Part shown: positions 12,121 to 23,311 of the stretch, piece after piece
Layout: each line of letters opens with the position of its first letter
Position numbering within the stretch: position 1 is the stretch's first letter
Origin: Mercenaria mercenaria
Lineage: Eukaryota > Mollusca > Bivalvia > Venerida > Veneridae
Assembly (NCBI RefSeq): GCF_021730395.1
Contig: NC_069367.1
Coordinates: 5,020,501 to 5,084,500, forward strand
Length of the DNA stretch: 64,000 nucleotides
Direction: 5' to 3'
Program-made: the position numbers and the translations under genes
Notes under the pieces: model-generated
Told to the model about the DNA's origin: nothing
What the model saw: only the letters and a program-made list of their open reading frames with translations
The model's database searches: none

Positions 12121-12749
12121 CATCACTCCCTTGACTGGCTGCTTAACCCAGGTTTGACGGTATTGTCGTATTAGAGTGCTTATATTACAATAACTAAAGC
12201 ATATAAGTCGAAGAACATTCTTATAAAATACGTTCTGCTATAAATCAATTTGTCGTAATGTTAAATGTTATAATTATTGATATAGTCGATCATATGACGG
12301 CATTCTCTGGGCGCCGAATTCAGTAATTTCGTTATACATTGGTTCTAACAGGTAATTTATCTTAACTTGAAGTTTCTGTCTATGTAATAAAACGAATGTA
12401 ACGTTTAATCATTACCCCCTAAATACTCATAAAAATATTTTATCCTTGTGTTTTATTTACTCTAAGGACAGTTTCTTTGATTGCTTCAAGAATCTAATGT
12501 ACAAATATTTTTCCACCAAACAGACAATCAATATAATGTTAAAGTCATGGTTCATGGCTCTATTTGTTTGAAGAAAGACAAGCATTGTATATGTTGCGAT
12601 AGTCAACGGTTGACGTGCAGACTGATAAGGAACATTATGACGTCAATCATGACGTCAAAACGCCGCATGATGCCCGGTTAACTATTCATAAAATCCATTC
12701 TTTGCCTTCTGTGAAATACATGTTACATGAAACGTCGAAATTAATAACA

Positions 12750-12880
12750 GCTGATCGTGCTTAGCTCAATAGGTATGGATCTACGGATCGCGTGGTAATG
12801 AGTTCAAAGCCCTAGCGAAGCGTATCTTCTCTGTGACGGTTTGTGTGTGAAATCATTCGTCCTCCACCACTGATTCATTT
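12750..12880 (+). mobile_element. tRNA-derived SINE fragment, type A (V-SINE/RUDI-like)
   Basis: Head TGCTTAGCTCAATAGG, then GATCTACGGATCGCG, a degenerate B box, CTCTGTGACGGTTTG, and AAATCATTCGTCCTCCACC. The 3' part is replaced by a C/T-rich tract. The same truncated copy occurs at 27211-27360, so the insertion predates the duplication. Confidence 0.7.
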
Positions 12881-13180
12881 GAGATCACTCCCCCTCCCTT
12901 TCCTCTCTAACTCCCACACTATTCCTCTCTCTCCCAACTCCCCACTCTCACTCCTCTCTTACTCAAAACTTCCCACTCTCTCACACCACCCCCACTCTCA
13001 AACCCTCTCACTCCATCCCCTCTTTCACTCCATTCCCACTCTCGCATCTCTCATTCCACCCCTTCCCTCTCATACCACTACACCCCCTCTCATACCACTA
13101 CACCCCCTCTCACACTACTCCACCGCCTCTCTCACTCACTCAACCCCCACCTCTCTCCTATCTTACTCCCCCAAACAAAA
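12880..13180. repeat. C/T-rich low-complexity tract
   Basis: About 300 bases almost free of G, made of repeated CTCTCACTCC-type words. Its open frame (Pro/Ser/Leu/His-rich) is a composition artefact. A shorter counterpart lies at 27360-27560. Confidence 0.85.
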
Positions 13181-13735
13181 AAAGGGCTTAAAGTAAAAAA
13201 AATGTGACCGTGTGAACACATACACGCATCACTGGCACGTCCCCTTCTCGAACGAAAAAGGGGACAAAAAACTTGTCAACCTACCTGTACCTTTTTTAAG
13301 TACAGGTCATCGGCCAACAATGTTTGAGCCCAGATATCTTCCAAGGGTTTATATATCACAGCTTTGATAACTGTTCGACGGGCAGGGTCGTCAATTTGTT
13401 TTAAGTTTTGACATTTAAAAACAAAATTGTTTATATTATATGTTGGCAAATATAATTCTGCTTAATATTTTTTGCATTTTAAACAGGTTCATTTAGACTT
13501 TTTAGTAATTCGAATATCATAGAAACGTTTTGAAAACGTAATCCAATTGATGCGCTGTTAAAAGGCAGATTTCGTTGTATATGTTGAATGACTTTGTGTG
13601 TAATGATTGCTTGAGGGTACATGGCGGTTGAATAGAGTAAGACTGCGTTTCAAAGGGTGTCGATGGATAATTATTTATTTGCTCAAACGGTTTTGTCATT
13701 CACAAAACTGTTTATATTGTTATCTTATCCCATGC

Positions 13736-14008
13736 ATCAACAGTATTTCAGTCATGTAACTACGAGCAGTTAACCTAACCAGTGTTCCTGGATTCTGTAC
13801 CAGTACAAACCTGTTCTCCGCAAGTAACTGCCAACTTCCCCACATGAATCAAAGGTGAAGGACTAATGATTTCAGACTAATGATTTCAGACACAATGTCG
13901 TTTATCAAATAGTCACGGAGAACAATGCGCCCCGCCCGAGGATCGAACTCGCGACCCCACGATCCGTAGACCAACGCTCTTACCTACTGAGCTAAGCGGG
14001 CGGGCTAA
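13736..14008 (-). mobile_element. tRNA-derived SINE, type A, near full length
   Basis: On the minus strand: GCCCGCTTAGCTCAGTAGG (A box), GTTGGTCTACGGATCG, the B box GAGTTCGATCCTCGG, then the conserved body with TGATTCATGTGGGGAAG, GTACTGGTACAGAATCCAGG and ACACTGGTTAGGTTAAC, ending near GAAATACTG. It resembles the molluscan RUDI V-SINE (named from memory). Absent at the matching place in copy 2 (about 28170). Confidence 0.85.
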
Positions 14009-14098
14009 AATTCATCTTTAAACACATTACAAATATAACATTCGATTTGATCTACTCCGCCTTCCTAACTCTTTATTTAATCTAGGTGATGGAAGTTG

Positions 14099-14126
14099 CA
14101 ATAAATAAATAAATAAATAAATGAAC
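14099..14126. repeat. AAAT-type microsatellite
   Basis: About six tandem AAAT/ATAA units. The paralogous site (28268-28325) is a longer TTAA/TTAAT low-complexity stretch. Confidence 0.85.
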
Positions 14127-14129
14127 GAA

Positions 14130-15390
14130 CAGTAACGCTGATATTATGAAATATAGGAAATAACACTTATTTAAAATTACATATTGTTATGTTATTATGA
14201 AATGATGTAAAATACAGCATGCCAGTTTCTTAATAATATTTGCATATTTTGACGTCTATGTTTTAAAGCACGTTATAAAATCTTTCGAATATGGACACCA
14301 TATAATATACAGCATGTTGGATTACGATTGTGAAAAGTTTCGTCGAAACCTACAATGTAGAAAAAAAAAAGATGAAGAAATTATTTAAAAAAATGTCCTC
14401 AAAATTGTGTTCCCATAGACTCTCATTATGGAAACTGGCTTGAGGTCCCCATTGTTCAAAACAGTGCAGTAAAATATCAAGCACGCAACGTTTTCCTTTT
14501 TATTTTAGTTTAATCAAATTCTACATTGTGGAAATATATATGTATTTGATCCTAAAGTGCAGAACGACCTGAATAGAAAGTCTTTTATGGACACAAAATA
14601 ATATGATTAAAAAGCGCACAATTGCCGGAATTTCATAGAGTTTATTCCTACTAGTCATGTGAAAAGCAAATGCTGAAAGGAGGGCACACAACACAAGTTT
14701 GAAAATACAATAATCATTGGATCATCAATTTTCACAGAAAAATGGGAAAACAAAATTTCATGGACCAAATTTGATTGTTAATGGATATATTAACATCCTT
14801 TTTACACGCTTAGCTAGCAATAGTGCACACTTACTGGCAGTCAATAGTCAAAATTATAGACTATTTACAGAAAAACTATTCAAGCGGTTTATTATGCTAT
14901 CAATACCAAATTTAAAGTTTCGTTATTTTTCCCAACTTTAACTTATGTTCTGAAAATCTGAACTGAACTCCTGCGATTAATACATTATGTATACACTTTG
15001 TACTTTATAGCTTTTGGTGCCATTTAAGCTACTTGTTTTTTATTTAAAGAAATTGTATAACTCTGTTTATTAATTTCATAATATATTCCTAAAAAAAGAA
15101 CAGTTTGTAATTAAAAGATATCAAAATACATTGTTGTAACACTGAACTGTCGGACTGGTCGGCGGCATAGGAGAACAATAAAAAAAACGTTATTCTTACT
15201 TTCCATATTACTATATTGACACTTCTCAAATTAAAAAAAAATATAAAAAAGGAACATTGTCTTTTACCTGTCAAAATTACAATAAAATTGGATTACGCAA
15301 TCACATGGCCGTGTTTATTTTATGACGGGTAAGAAGAGTTTTTGAATGTATATTGTCTTGCTGCTCATGCGCACAGTTTGAATATTACAG
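14130..15390. other. No gene seen; shared with 28330-29410
   Basis: AT-rich sequence collinear with copy 2. The open frame 14717-14941 is disrupted in copy 2, so it is not supported as coding. Confidence 0.5.
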
Positions 15391-15395
15391 ACAAT

Positions 15396-15830
15396 TAATC
15401 ATTCGAACTAGCCATGGTACCAATATAAGCCATTGATCACTGGAACTGGCCATGGAACTAGTATAGGCCATTGGTGGAACTGGCCATGGAACTAGTATCA
15501 GGCCATTGATCAATGGAACTGGCCATGGAACCAGTACAGGCCATTGATAACTGGAGCTGGCCATGGAACTAGTATAGGTCATTGATCACTGGAACTGGCC
15601 ATAGAACTGGCATCAGATCATCGGAACTGGACAAGGAACCAGTACATAGGACATTAATCCCCGGAACTGGACAAGGAACCAGTATTAATCACAAAAACTA
15701 GACTTACATGGAACCAGTACACATCATTATTCCCCGAAACTTCACATGGAACTAGCAGAGACCATCAATCACTGAAACAGGACAATTAATCACCGAAATG
15801 GAACCAGTGTATACCATTAATCAGCCTCAT
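15396..15830. repeat. 38-bp satellite, short array (about 11 degenerate units)
   Basis: Monomer of 38 bp made of ACTGGAACTGGCCATGGAAC followed by CAGTATAGGCCATTGATC. Units decay toward the right. Same repeat as 29420-30620, in the same place of the duplicated block. Confidence 0.9.
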
Positions 15831-16195
15831 TGAACCTAAAAGGTCTTAATATAATGAACTCTTAAACTGCACTTTATTGTGTATGTATTTATTTGAGTAG
15901 TAAATAAGCTCTGCTAATGTACTAGTATTTAAACACTCAATGTCCGCTATCTTTATGTACTAGATATCTAAAGCTCGGAAACAGCATTGCTCAAAACTTA
16001 TAAATATGCTACCACTATAAATCAAAAGTATGGAAGGGTAGTTAATAATCAATTTCGTTTTGTGACGAATGTGATCGATGCCGATTTTTGATGTGACATC
16101 TGATCACATTTGTCACATGTCATTTAATTTTCATTCGGAAAAAAATGAACAAAAAAGTGCATTTTTACATCTGAAACACATTTGTAACATGTTTT

Positions 16196-17093
16196 AGCTC
16201 ACTTGTACGAAGTGACAAAGTAAGCTACTGCGATCATCCGTCCGTTCACATTTTTCTTACGAATATGACAGAGACATTTATCGTTTAATTTTGACAAAAC
16301 TTGCACAGAATTTAATATAGATCTATATCTCGGTTCCGTTCGAAAACCAGCCACATCACCTTATTCGTCTATGAGTTATGGCCCCTGGAATGGCAATAAT
16401 TACTGATTTTAGCCTTGTGAACCCGATTAAGACCACATGTTTTGTTATTTTGACTCAATATGCATTCAACTTATATATCTATAAGATATCGGTTCCTTTC
16501 AAAGTCAACCGTATTGCACCATTTATTTGACTTTGAGTTACGGCCCCTGAATTGGTAAAAAATGCTGCTTGTGAAGACAATGGAGACTACATTTATTATT
16601 TGATTTTCATTAAACTTATATAGGATCTCACTTCCTTTTAAAACAGCCATATCGCGCCACTTATCTCAGAGTTATGGCTGAAATGGCAAAATTTGCTTAT
16701 TTTAGTCTTGTGAACACAATAGAGGCCGTATTTATTATTTCATTTTGACCAAACTTGTATAGAAGTTATATATCTATAACATCTCGGTTCCTTACGAAAA
16801 TCAGCTATATAGCAACATTTGTGCTGGAGTTATGGCCCCTTAAATGACAAAATTTGCTGATTTTAGCATTGTGAACATGACAGAGATCACATTTATGATT
16901 TGATTTTGACCAAGCTTGCATAGAAATTATATATCATAGGAATTATATATCTTTTTTCCTCGAAGAGTAGCCATAACACGCTATTTGTCTTAAGAATTAT
17001 GACCCCTAAAATGACAAAATCGCACATTTAATAACATGTATAGTGTAGTATTACTCATGTGAGCGATAGTGGGCCATGACGGTCCTCTTGTTG
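16196..17093. mobile_element. Hairpin-ended non-coding element with degenerate internal repeats
   Basis: Left end AGCTCACTTGTACGAAGTGA with an imperfect hairpin to AAGTAAGCT. The interior has decayed repeats keyed by GTGAAC and CATTTAT and by TTATGGCCCCT. The right end is GTGAGCGATAGTGGGCCATG with a hairpin GGGCCATGACGGTCCT followed by CTTGTT. The end structure matches the elements at 42655, 50268 and, at the left end, 53579. Confidence 0.65.
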
Positions 17094-17787
17094 ATTGGAT
17101 ATATACATGTAGCAACAAGGATCATGATCTCAACACACCTTCTATCCATGCTGATCATTTGTACCAAATAATTTGAAAATCTGACTATGAATGGGCAACT
17201 TATACCAAGGACATGAACTTATATATATAACTGCACGAACGCACAGACTCCGCTATTTCACGGCGGGATTATAATAAAAGAAGGCCTAAAGACGGACTCA
17301 GTTAAAAAATAAGATGTTTTTTCTTAAAATCCCATAGACATTAGTTCGCAGCACAAGGTCGGGCCCTCCTAGACTTAAGGCTAACGACTCCGTCCATGAC
17401 AAGTTGTATATAATTTGTCCCGTGACATAGCAGCTTCCTGTTTGTCAACCAACTTGAAACAGCTCTGGATGACGAAAGATAGCTACAAATGTATGTCGCC
17501 ACCGGGTTCGAACCAGTGACCTGAGCATGTGGGTCTACATTTCAGCAAGTCGAGGTAACAGTAGAAGTAGCTGAAGTTGTAATCATTTTAAAGTGGTAGT
17601 GGCAGTGGATGCAGAAATGATTATAAAAATTGAGCCACGTCACGGAAAAATTAGCATTCGGACATTTTCGTGAATTTCTGGAAAGTGTATATTCAGGCCG
17701 ACCTGTGCTTTTATGCATCTGAATCAGGGTCAGAAAATTTCATATTCAGGTAGAATAAGCCTTCTTTGAAATAACAGCGAACGGTGT

Positions 17788-17890
17788 GGGCCATGATCAG
17801 ACTGCGCGGATGCACAGGCTGATCTGGGCTCACACTGGTCGCAAAGCCTCGAAGATTCCCGAAGGCCCATTTTCTCATGATGCGGCTCAA
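17788..17890. mobile_element. Fragment of foldback family F1
   Basis: GATCAGACTGCGCGGATGC, GGTCGCAAAGCC and TTTCTCATGATGCGGCTCA match one arm of the F1 elements. Confidence 0.55.
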
Positions 17891-18323
17891 ATAATTTTAT
17901 GATGTCTTTGACCTCGACGACGACGACGCTAACTTGTGATGGTGCTTATGGCAGTCATTTAATGATGTTGCGATGACATCCAACTCATTGAACATTTGCA
18001 GTATAAAACTCAACATGATACATATGTGCTTCTCATGTCAACCCCCATGTTGGACAAACACATTCGTAACACATTTTACCTGTTACGAATGCGATCGCAT
18101 ACGTACGAAATCTGTTACAAATGCGATCTGTTACAAATGTGGTCCTACAGTGCTTGTCTCTATTAATTATCGTCTGATCTATGAGATCAATAGCACGTTC
18201 TTCGCGTGAGAAAAATGCTAATAAACATTGATAAATGTTGCAACAATAGTGTCCAAAATTTGTTTCTGACGTGCTGCTAACTAATTACATCTGTCATTCC
18301 ATTATTCTTAGCGCAAATGCATT

Positions 18324-18518
18324 TGAGCCGCGCCATGAGAAAACCATTATAGTGCGTTTGCGACCAGCCTGGATCCAGACCAGCCTGCGTATCCACGCCG
18401 TCTGGTCAGGATTCATGCTGTTCGCTTTCAAACCATATTGCAATTAGAGAAACCGTTAGCGAACAGCATGGATCCTGACCAGACTGCCACTATGTTGGTT
18501 TTCTCATGGCGAGGCTCA
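18324..18518. mobile_element. Foldback MITE, family F1
   Basis: Begins TGAGCCGCGCCATGAGAAAA and ends with its complement TTTTCTCATGGCGAGGCTCA. The inner arms carry GATCCAGACCAGCCTGCG and GCATGGATCCTGACCAGAC around a short centre (CAATTAGAGAAACCGTTAGC). Other copies: 37026, 45537 and 56801. Confidence 0.8.
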
Positions 18519-18701
18519 TTTCATTTCCTGAAATAATATATACCTTATATTTGTTCTTCACATTAGACTGAAATCATTTACAAGATGTTACATTCATCAA
18601 ACTGCTGGTTATTGAAGACCGATTAATTTAAAGGATCAGAAACAATAAAAGCACTGAATCAAAGTACGGGGCAAGTTTAAAATCCGCTGTTGTGAACGTT
18701 T

Positions 18702-18927
18702 TTAACCTTTAGCCTTCTGCTGGCAAGTGTATCTGCCTTTGCGACTTGTGCAGACCAAGATCAGCCTGCATCTCCATGCAGGCTGATCTTGGTCTGCACT
18801 GTTTGCTATTCGGTGAGTAACTTTTCAACTAAAGTGATCAACCCTTCGAATGATAAATGGTTCTGCCCAAATTGAAAAAAAAGTGGTAGACCAGTTGATA
18901 TTAGAAATATAGCAGGGTGAAGGTTAA
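18702..18927. mobile_element. Inverted-repeat element, family F2
   Basis: Ends TTAACCTTTAGCC and GGTGAAGGTTA. Its palindromic core is AGACCAAGATCAGCCTGCA facing TGCAGGCTGATCTTGGTCT. Shared with linker 3 at the same site (34529-34709). Confidence 0.75.
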
Positions 18928-18964
18928 AATCACTAATAAGACTCTATTAAAGCACAAAAAATAA

Positions 18965-19080
18965 ACGAGAGACCTTCGCGGCCAGATTGATCAGATTGCT
19001 TGCCTCTAACCGATGTAGGTTCGAGACGAACTTGAGGCGTTGAATTCTCCAAGCGAGGAATCCATCCGGCTGCCTTAGGG
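18965..19080 (+). mobile_element. tRNA-derived SINE fragment, type C
   Basis: GACCTTCGCGGCCAGATTG, the B-box region TAGGTTCGAGACGAAC, then GGCGTTGAATTCTCCAAGCG and CCATCCGGCTG match the type C SINE (clean copy at 46528). Cut off by the LINE fragment that follows. Confidence 0.7.
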
Positions 19081-19093
19081 ATTCTACCTTGAA

Positions 19094-19290
19094 ATCCTCG
19101 GTGCTGAATGCATCTTGATCGAAGTAAAAATTTCACATAAAACTATTTTGTTTGGAGTATTTTATAGACCTCCTAAATCAGATCCTGCTCACTACTCTTT
19201 AATTCTTGATTCAATCCATCTAGCATCTGATACGGGAATTGAAAACATCATTATTACTTGCGATTTCAATCCTCAGCCTTATTCGTTTTT
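19094..19290 (+). mobile_element. LINE endonuclease-domain fragment
   Basis: Translation in one frame gives KTILFGVFYRPPKSDPAHYS and then IENIIITCDFNPQP. This is the middle of an APE-type endonuclease from a non-LTR retrotransposon: the YRPP and (T)GDFN motifs are diagnostic, though the Gly of GDFN is Cys here. No start, no reverse transcriptase and no 3' end are present; it is a short relic. Confidence 0.8.
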
Positions 19291-19563
19291 TTTAGCAAGA
19301 CGACATAATAATTAAGGCGCCGTTATCAGCGTGTAGTTTGTATCATTATTTCATTCTGTCCCCTTAAATTGTCATCTTTTTCGTGTTTTCGCGAGCAAAG
19401 CAAAGACAGAACGAAACAGTACCCAACATTAAAAAATTACCTGATCCAACCCTTATCATGCTGAACACGACTGGTTCTGCCGTTGCGACAAGTGTCGATC
19501 ATGATCAGTCTGCACATGCATGCAGTCTGATCATAATCTGAGCTTATCGCCATTCAGTAAGTA

Positions 19564-20106
19564 TACTCAGCGTCACTGAAAAGTTACCACCCTAATGGCC
19601 CTTATATTTTAAAAATCGCATTGGAGTGTGTTAAAAGCATAGCACGACTACATTTTTGACGCAACTGAGACGTCACTGGTGTAAAGATTTGTCAAATCCG
19701 ATGAACTCCATTTGAGGCACGGGCTGCACGTGCAAAATGACTTTTTCGAGCAATGTCGACATGTATGAAAATTCTATCGCAAATCATTCATCGCACTTGA
19801 AAGTTAGTCGACAGACTAAAAGGAATACATTATAAAAACAGAATATCTTTGCTAAGAATGCCACGTTTAAGGCACGATCAACGCCATCAGGCCATTGGCA
19901 TGGTTGACGCCGAACTTTCACATCGTGAAATTGCTCGTCGTATGGGCTGTTCTCACCTGACAGTCAAGAAATGAGATAGGAGACATGATCAAACAGGATC
20001 TATGAGTAATAGGCTGCGCACAGGCCATGAAAAAGTGACGTCGATATTGTATAAAAAAAGAAGTATACTAGTAAATTAAATGGTAACTTTTCAATGACGC
20101 CCAAAA
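19564..20106 (+). mobile_element. 543-bp Tc1-like element, internally deleted
   Basis: Inserted at a TA in the F3 element, TA on both sides (19562, 20107). Its terminal inverted repeats share GCGTCACTGAAAAGTTACCA (left) and TGGTAACTTTTCAATGACGC (right). It encloses the first part of a transposase on the plus strand. Most of the transposase, including the catalytic DDE domain, is missing. Confidence 0.75.
19858..19974 (+). pseudogene. Tc1-type transposase N-terminal remnant
   Basis: Reads MPRLRHDQRHQAIGMVDAEL, then SHREIARRMGCSHLTVK and a stop. The pattern of a helix-turn-helix with GCSHxTV is that of the paired-like DNA-binding domain of Tc1 transposases. Downstream bases still encode a TGS-like stretch in a neighbouring frame. 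38 codons against about 340 in a full enzyme. Confidence 0.75.
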
Positions 20107-21295
20107 TATCTATTGGTAAACACCCCTTTTAACAGCTATTGGTACTATTCCAATTGAAATATGGACACGTTCATTATAGAAATTTAGCAGGGTAAGGTCT
20201 AAGAAATGTTCAAATGTAGTAGTCTGATATATTTAGTATTTGCTTTTGCGCATCCTGTATATATTATCATTAAATTATAAGAATGAAATAATGAAATATC
20301 ACATAAAGTAATGGAAAGATAAGAGTATATCTATAAACAACACGCGAAACACAAATTTACAGACTTTGCACTTGCACCATTTGTCACTGTTCATGAACGT
20401 GTAGCAAAGGAAGCAAGTACATTTATTCTCATATATCACAAAGTAATTAATAAAGACAAGCAATCGCCAACAAAAGCTGGATCTCATATAATTGAATTTC
20501 AAGATAAAACTAGACATTGATCGGACACTGCCATCCCTGTCTTCTCGCTCGAGATATGAGCAACAGTTTGTTATATTATCCGAGCCGAAAAGAGCACCTA
20601 ATGCAAAAATGAATATTTCTGAAACGGAAGTTGAATATTTCTTGAGCGGAAATTGAATAATTCTTAAGCGGAAGTTGAATGAAGACAACTCTATATTGGT
20701 AATTTCATAGATACAAGACTATATTTTAGTAAGATACGTTACATTCTTAGTCCATCTAACAGTGTCCTGTTAATACTCTGGAACAGAAAATATATTACTC
20801 TCTCACCATTTCGACTTTAAGCTTATATGTCAGTGTAACCTTTAACCTCGTCTGAATTATGACGCTTTTCTACTACGACATCGTTCTATCATATACTAGT
20901 AGTTATGTGGTTATTGTAAATCATCTATATTTCTCTTTTCTAGCATTTTTGCAGTAAAGTGCAAGACTTCATTTTATTGGTCAATGAAAATAAATGAAAT
21001 TTATCATTTTAAAACCTGCTACAAGACTTGATTCCAGTTCGATTGAAAATTCATTTACATGTAATTAATTTTTGATATACAATTTGCGAATACACTGAAA
21101 ACGAAAAAAAAAACTGAAATGAACCTGTTAATGATGTCGAATTAATTTTATTTTCTGAAAGAAATATACTTTTCAAATGATTAACTACATAATAACACCA
21201 ATAATATGTAGGTGAACCAGTGTTATCGCCAACGTCGGGTCAACATTTTTACGCTTTTACATGACAGACTGATAAGGTTTTGGAACACAAGTACA

Positions 21296-21685
21296 ATGCG
21301 TCTTTCAAAATTTCTAATTTGTTATATTATTGGCCTGGTTTGCTTGTTTTTGAAACCGGTACAGGCAAATAACAAAGCAAGTTCTGTGACAAATGAAGCT
21401 GACAATGACAAATTCGAGTTACTTTTAAAACGGATAGAACTTCTTGAACGCAGGAATGATGAAACGGAGAAGAAAATGGAACAAATCGCACACGATTTTG
21501 AAGCAAAGGAAAGGTTACTGACAGATCGAATTGCTGAACTGGAAAAGTTAAATAACTTAAGAAACAGTGATGATAACGCCAGCTCTAACGTTACAGACAA
21601 ACGTCATGACATGCTACAAGATGATGAAAAGGCCAAGGATGAAAACGTTGATGGAAAACCTGAGCCGGAAACAAACTCGCATTAA
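21296..21685 (+). CDS. C1q copy 2, coiled-coil exon as it reads
   Basis: Open from ATG 21296 to TAA 21685, 129 residues: signal peptide (cleavage about PVQA), coiled coil with RIELLERRN and ERLLTDRIAELEKLN, and an acidic tail. The frame is open further upstream but no conserved ATG is found there. Whether this short product is made is unknown. Confidence 0.55.
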   Translation: MRLSKFLICYIIGLVCLFLKPVQANNKASSVTNEADNDKFELLLKRIELLERRNDETEKKMEQIAHDFEAKERLLTDRIAELEKLNNLRNSDDNASSNVTDKRHDMLQDDEKAKDENVDGKPEPETNSH

Positions 21686-22572
21686 CCAATTAGGTAATAC
21701 AATTTAGCGATTTACCGTTATCTCCGCCATAAATGGTTGTTCCGCACGTTTGATAAACCGGAAGTGACGGCGGTTCATCGTCTATCTGGAAAAACTAATT
21801 ATAAAACCAAGAAGCCAATATACGGGTTATATGAATGTTGCCTTGAATCTATTTTATCCCGTGTATTAAGGGTTAAACAATCAGTGCTTACATATTTCTT
21901 AAGAATAATTCTGACGAAACTTGTTTTTTAAGCCACCCGTCTGAAATATTTTTTCCATTACAGCTTATTTTTGTTGTTGGCAAATGCGTGGCTCTGGGGC
22001 TGTGTTTTTGGTGATCTGTTCTTCCGAGAAATCTACCCTTACCTATTATCTTTGATGCAAAGTAATACAAACTAGTAACATAAACTAAGCTTCTGTTTAT
22101 ATTGAGTGCATTGTAAAATATAAGCAAACAGACCGATACATTTTATTTCACTATATGATTTAAAATATGTAAATTTACAAATACTTAAAGTCTCATTGGA
22201 ATCTACAATGTGGAACTTTTTGTATTCAGAATGTCCCATATTAGTCCATTGTGGAAATTGAACGGAGGATCCATACTTTCAAACGATCAAACACGTGACT
22301 ATTTTTATTGGCTAAATTCCATTCGGAGACAATGATTTGTAAAATTCTATATTGTATAACGATATTTGTTTCAAACGTGTAGAACTGCATTAAGAAACAG
22401 TACGTAAATGCTAGCATTTTGTCCACAAAAAGTGGACAGATGCAGAACATTGTTTACTTGTTTTCTCAACATGTGATATTCTTAGAGTTCTGCTCGATCA
22501 TAAAAGACAGAAGAGAAAATGAATATAAGTTAATATTTTGCCAGTTGATTATCTTTATATATTTACATTCAC

Positions 22573-22790
22573 CGGCCCGCTTAGCTCATTAGGGAGAGCG
22601 CCGATCTACGGATTGAGGGGTCGTATATTCTCCGTGACAATTTGGACCTTTGGATTTATATCTAAAATCATTCATCCTCCTGATTCATGCGGGTAACAAA
22701 TTTGTACTGGTAGAGAATCCAGGAACACTTCCTGAAATATTGTTGAAAAACGGTGTTAAACCCAAAACAACCAAACAAGCCATCGTGCAT
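22573..22790 (+). mobile_element. tRNA-derived SINE, type A, in the intron of C1q copy 2
   Basis: GGCCCGCTTAGCTCATTAGG, then CCGATCTACGGATTG, a small deletion of the B-box region, TTCTCCGTGACAATTTGG, GATTCATGCGGG, GAATCCAGGAACACTTCC and GTTGAAAAACGGTGTTAAAC, ending in a CAAAACAACCAAACAA tail. No counterpart in the intron of copy 1. Confidence 0.85.
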
Positions 22791-22799
22791 TTTTTTATG

Positions 22800-23180
22800 C
22801 AAAGAAAATAATATTTATTTTCGCATCAGCTACAAATCAAGGGCCACACTTTCCACAAGATTGCACGTGTGATCTTATGTTGTTCACAAAGATCATAAAC
22901 AAAATGGCGTTCAAAAATAAAAAAGGGCAATCAAAATTTCAAAAAGGAAATATTAGGAAAAAATAATTTCAAAACTTAGAACTGAACAGGCACAACTACA
23001 CAATTTTTCAGTAGACTTATTCAAGATATTTTAGATAAAAATCGAGAAATGCATCGCAATGCAAATTATAATTTTACGTGGGCGCGTCCTTTTGACAGTC
23101 ATATTTATTTGTTGTAAAGATCGAAAGTCGAAGATTATCACATGTGGACTTTTGGCAAATCATTCTGACAATAGCTAGCG
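22800..23180. other. C1q copy 2 intron, no feature seen
   Basis: AT-rich intronic sequence, with no splice-flanked open frame and no known repeat recognised. Confidence 0.4.
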
Positions 23181-23311
23181 CGATTCATGGCTTTGGGGTA
23201 TATCCGTATCAACGCAAAACAAATAAAAATGCAAAACCTTTTGGAATGTCAGTATGAAAAACTCGTCATATTGGTGTATGTATTTATAATCTATTTAATT
23301 TTGCATTTCAG

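Larger units (their letters stand above)
5440..15880. repeat. C1q block of the segmental duplication, copy 1
   Basis: Collinear with 20210-30650: an upstream non-coding segment (5520-5830 against 20300-20560), the C1q gene, a segment at 10300-10860 (against 24620-25260), 11930-13700 (against 25290-28100), 14030-15000 (against 28190-29250) and a 38-bp satellite. Offsets are about 13.9-14.4 kb and change at private insertions. Confidence 0.85.
19447..20200. mobile_element. Inverted-repeat element, family F3, split by a Tc1-like insertion
   Basis: Left part AACCCTTATCATGCTGAACA to about 19563; right part from about 20107, CCCCTTTTAACAGC to TTTAGCAGGGTAAGG. Together they match the uninterrupted copy at 58872-59083. 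Confidence 0.75.
15880..20210. repeat. Linker block of the segmental duplication, copy 2
   Basis: Matches linker 3 strongly at 18150-18300 (34205-34370) and 18540-18927 (34385-34709), and linker 1 around 15940. The inverted-repeat element at 18702-18927 lies at the same place as the one at 34529-34709, so it predates the duplication. The single-copy middle is filled with mobile elements listed separately. Confidence 0.7.

Noticed and set aside
12481-12681. Small frame (FFHQTDNQYNVKVMVHG) also present at 26365-26613
   Set aside because: Similar in both copies, but no more conserved than the flanking DNA, shifted by one base in copy 1, and without splice or domain support. It may be an old exon relic but cannot be shown.
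12843-13196. 117-codon Pro/Ser/Leu/His-rich frame
   Set aside because: Lies in a C/T-rich low-complexity tract; the counterpart at 27316 is different and shorter.
13931-14008. Intact-looking tRNA gene
   Set aside because: The A and B boxes are good, but it continues into a SINE body with many relatives in the window, so it is a SINE head.
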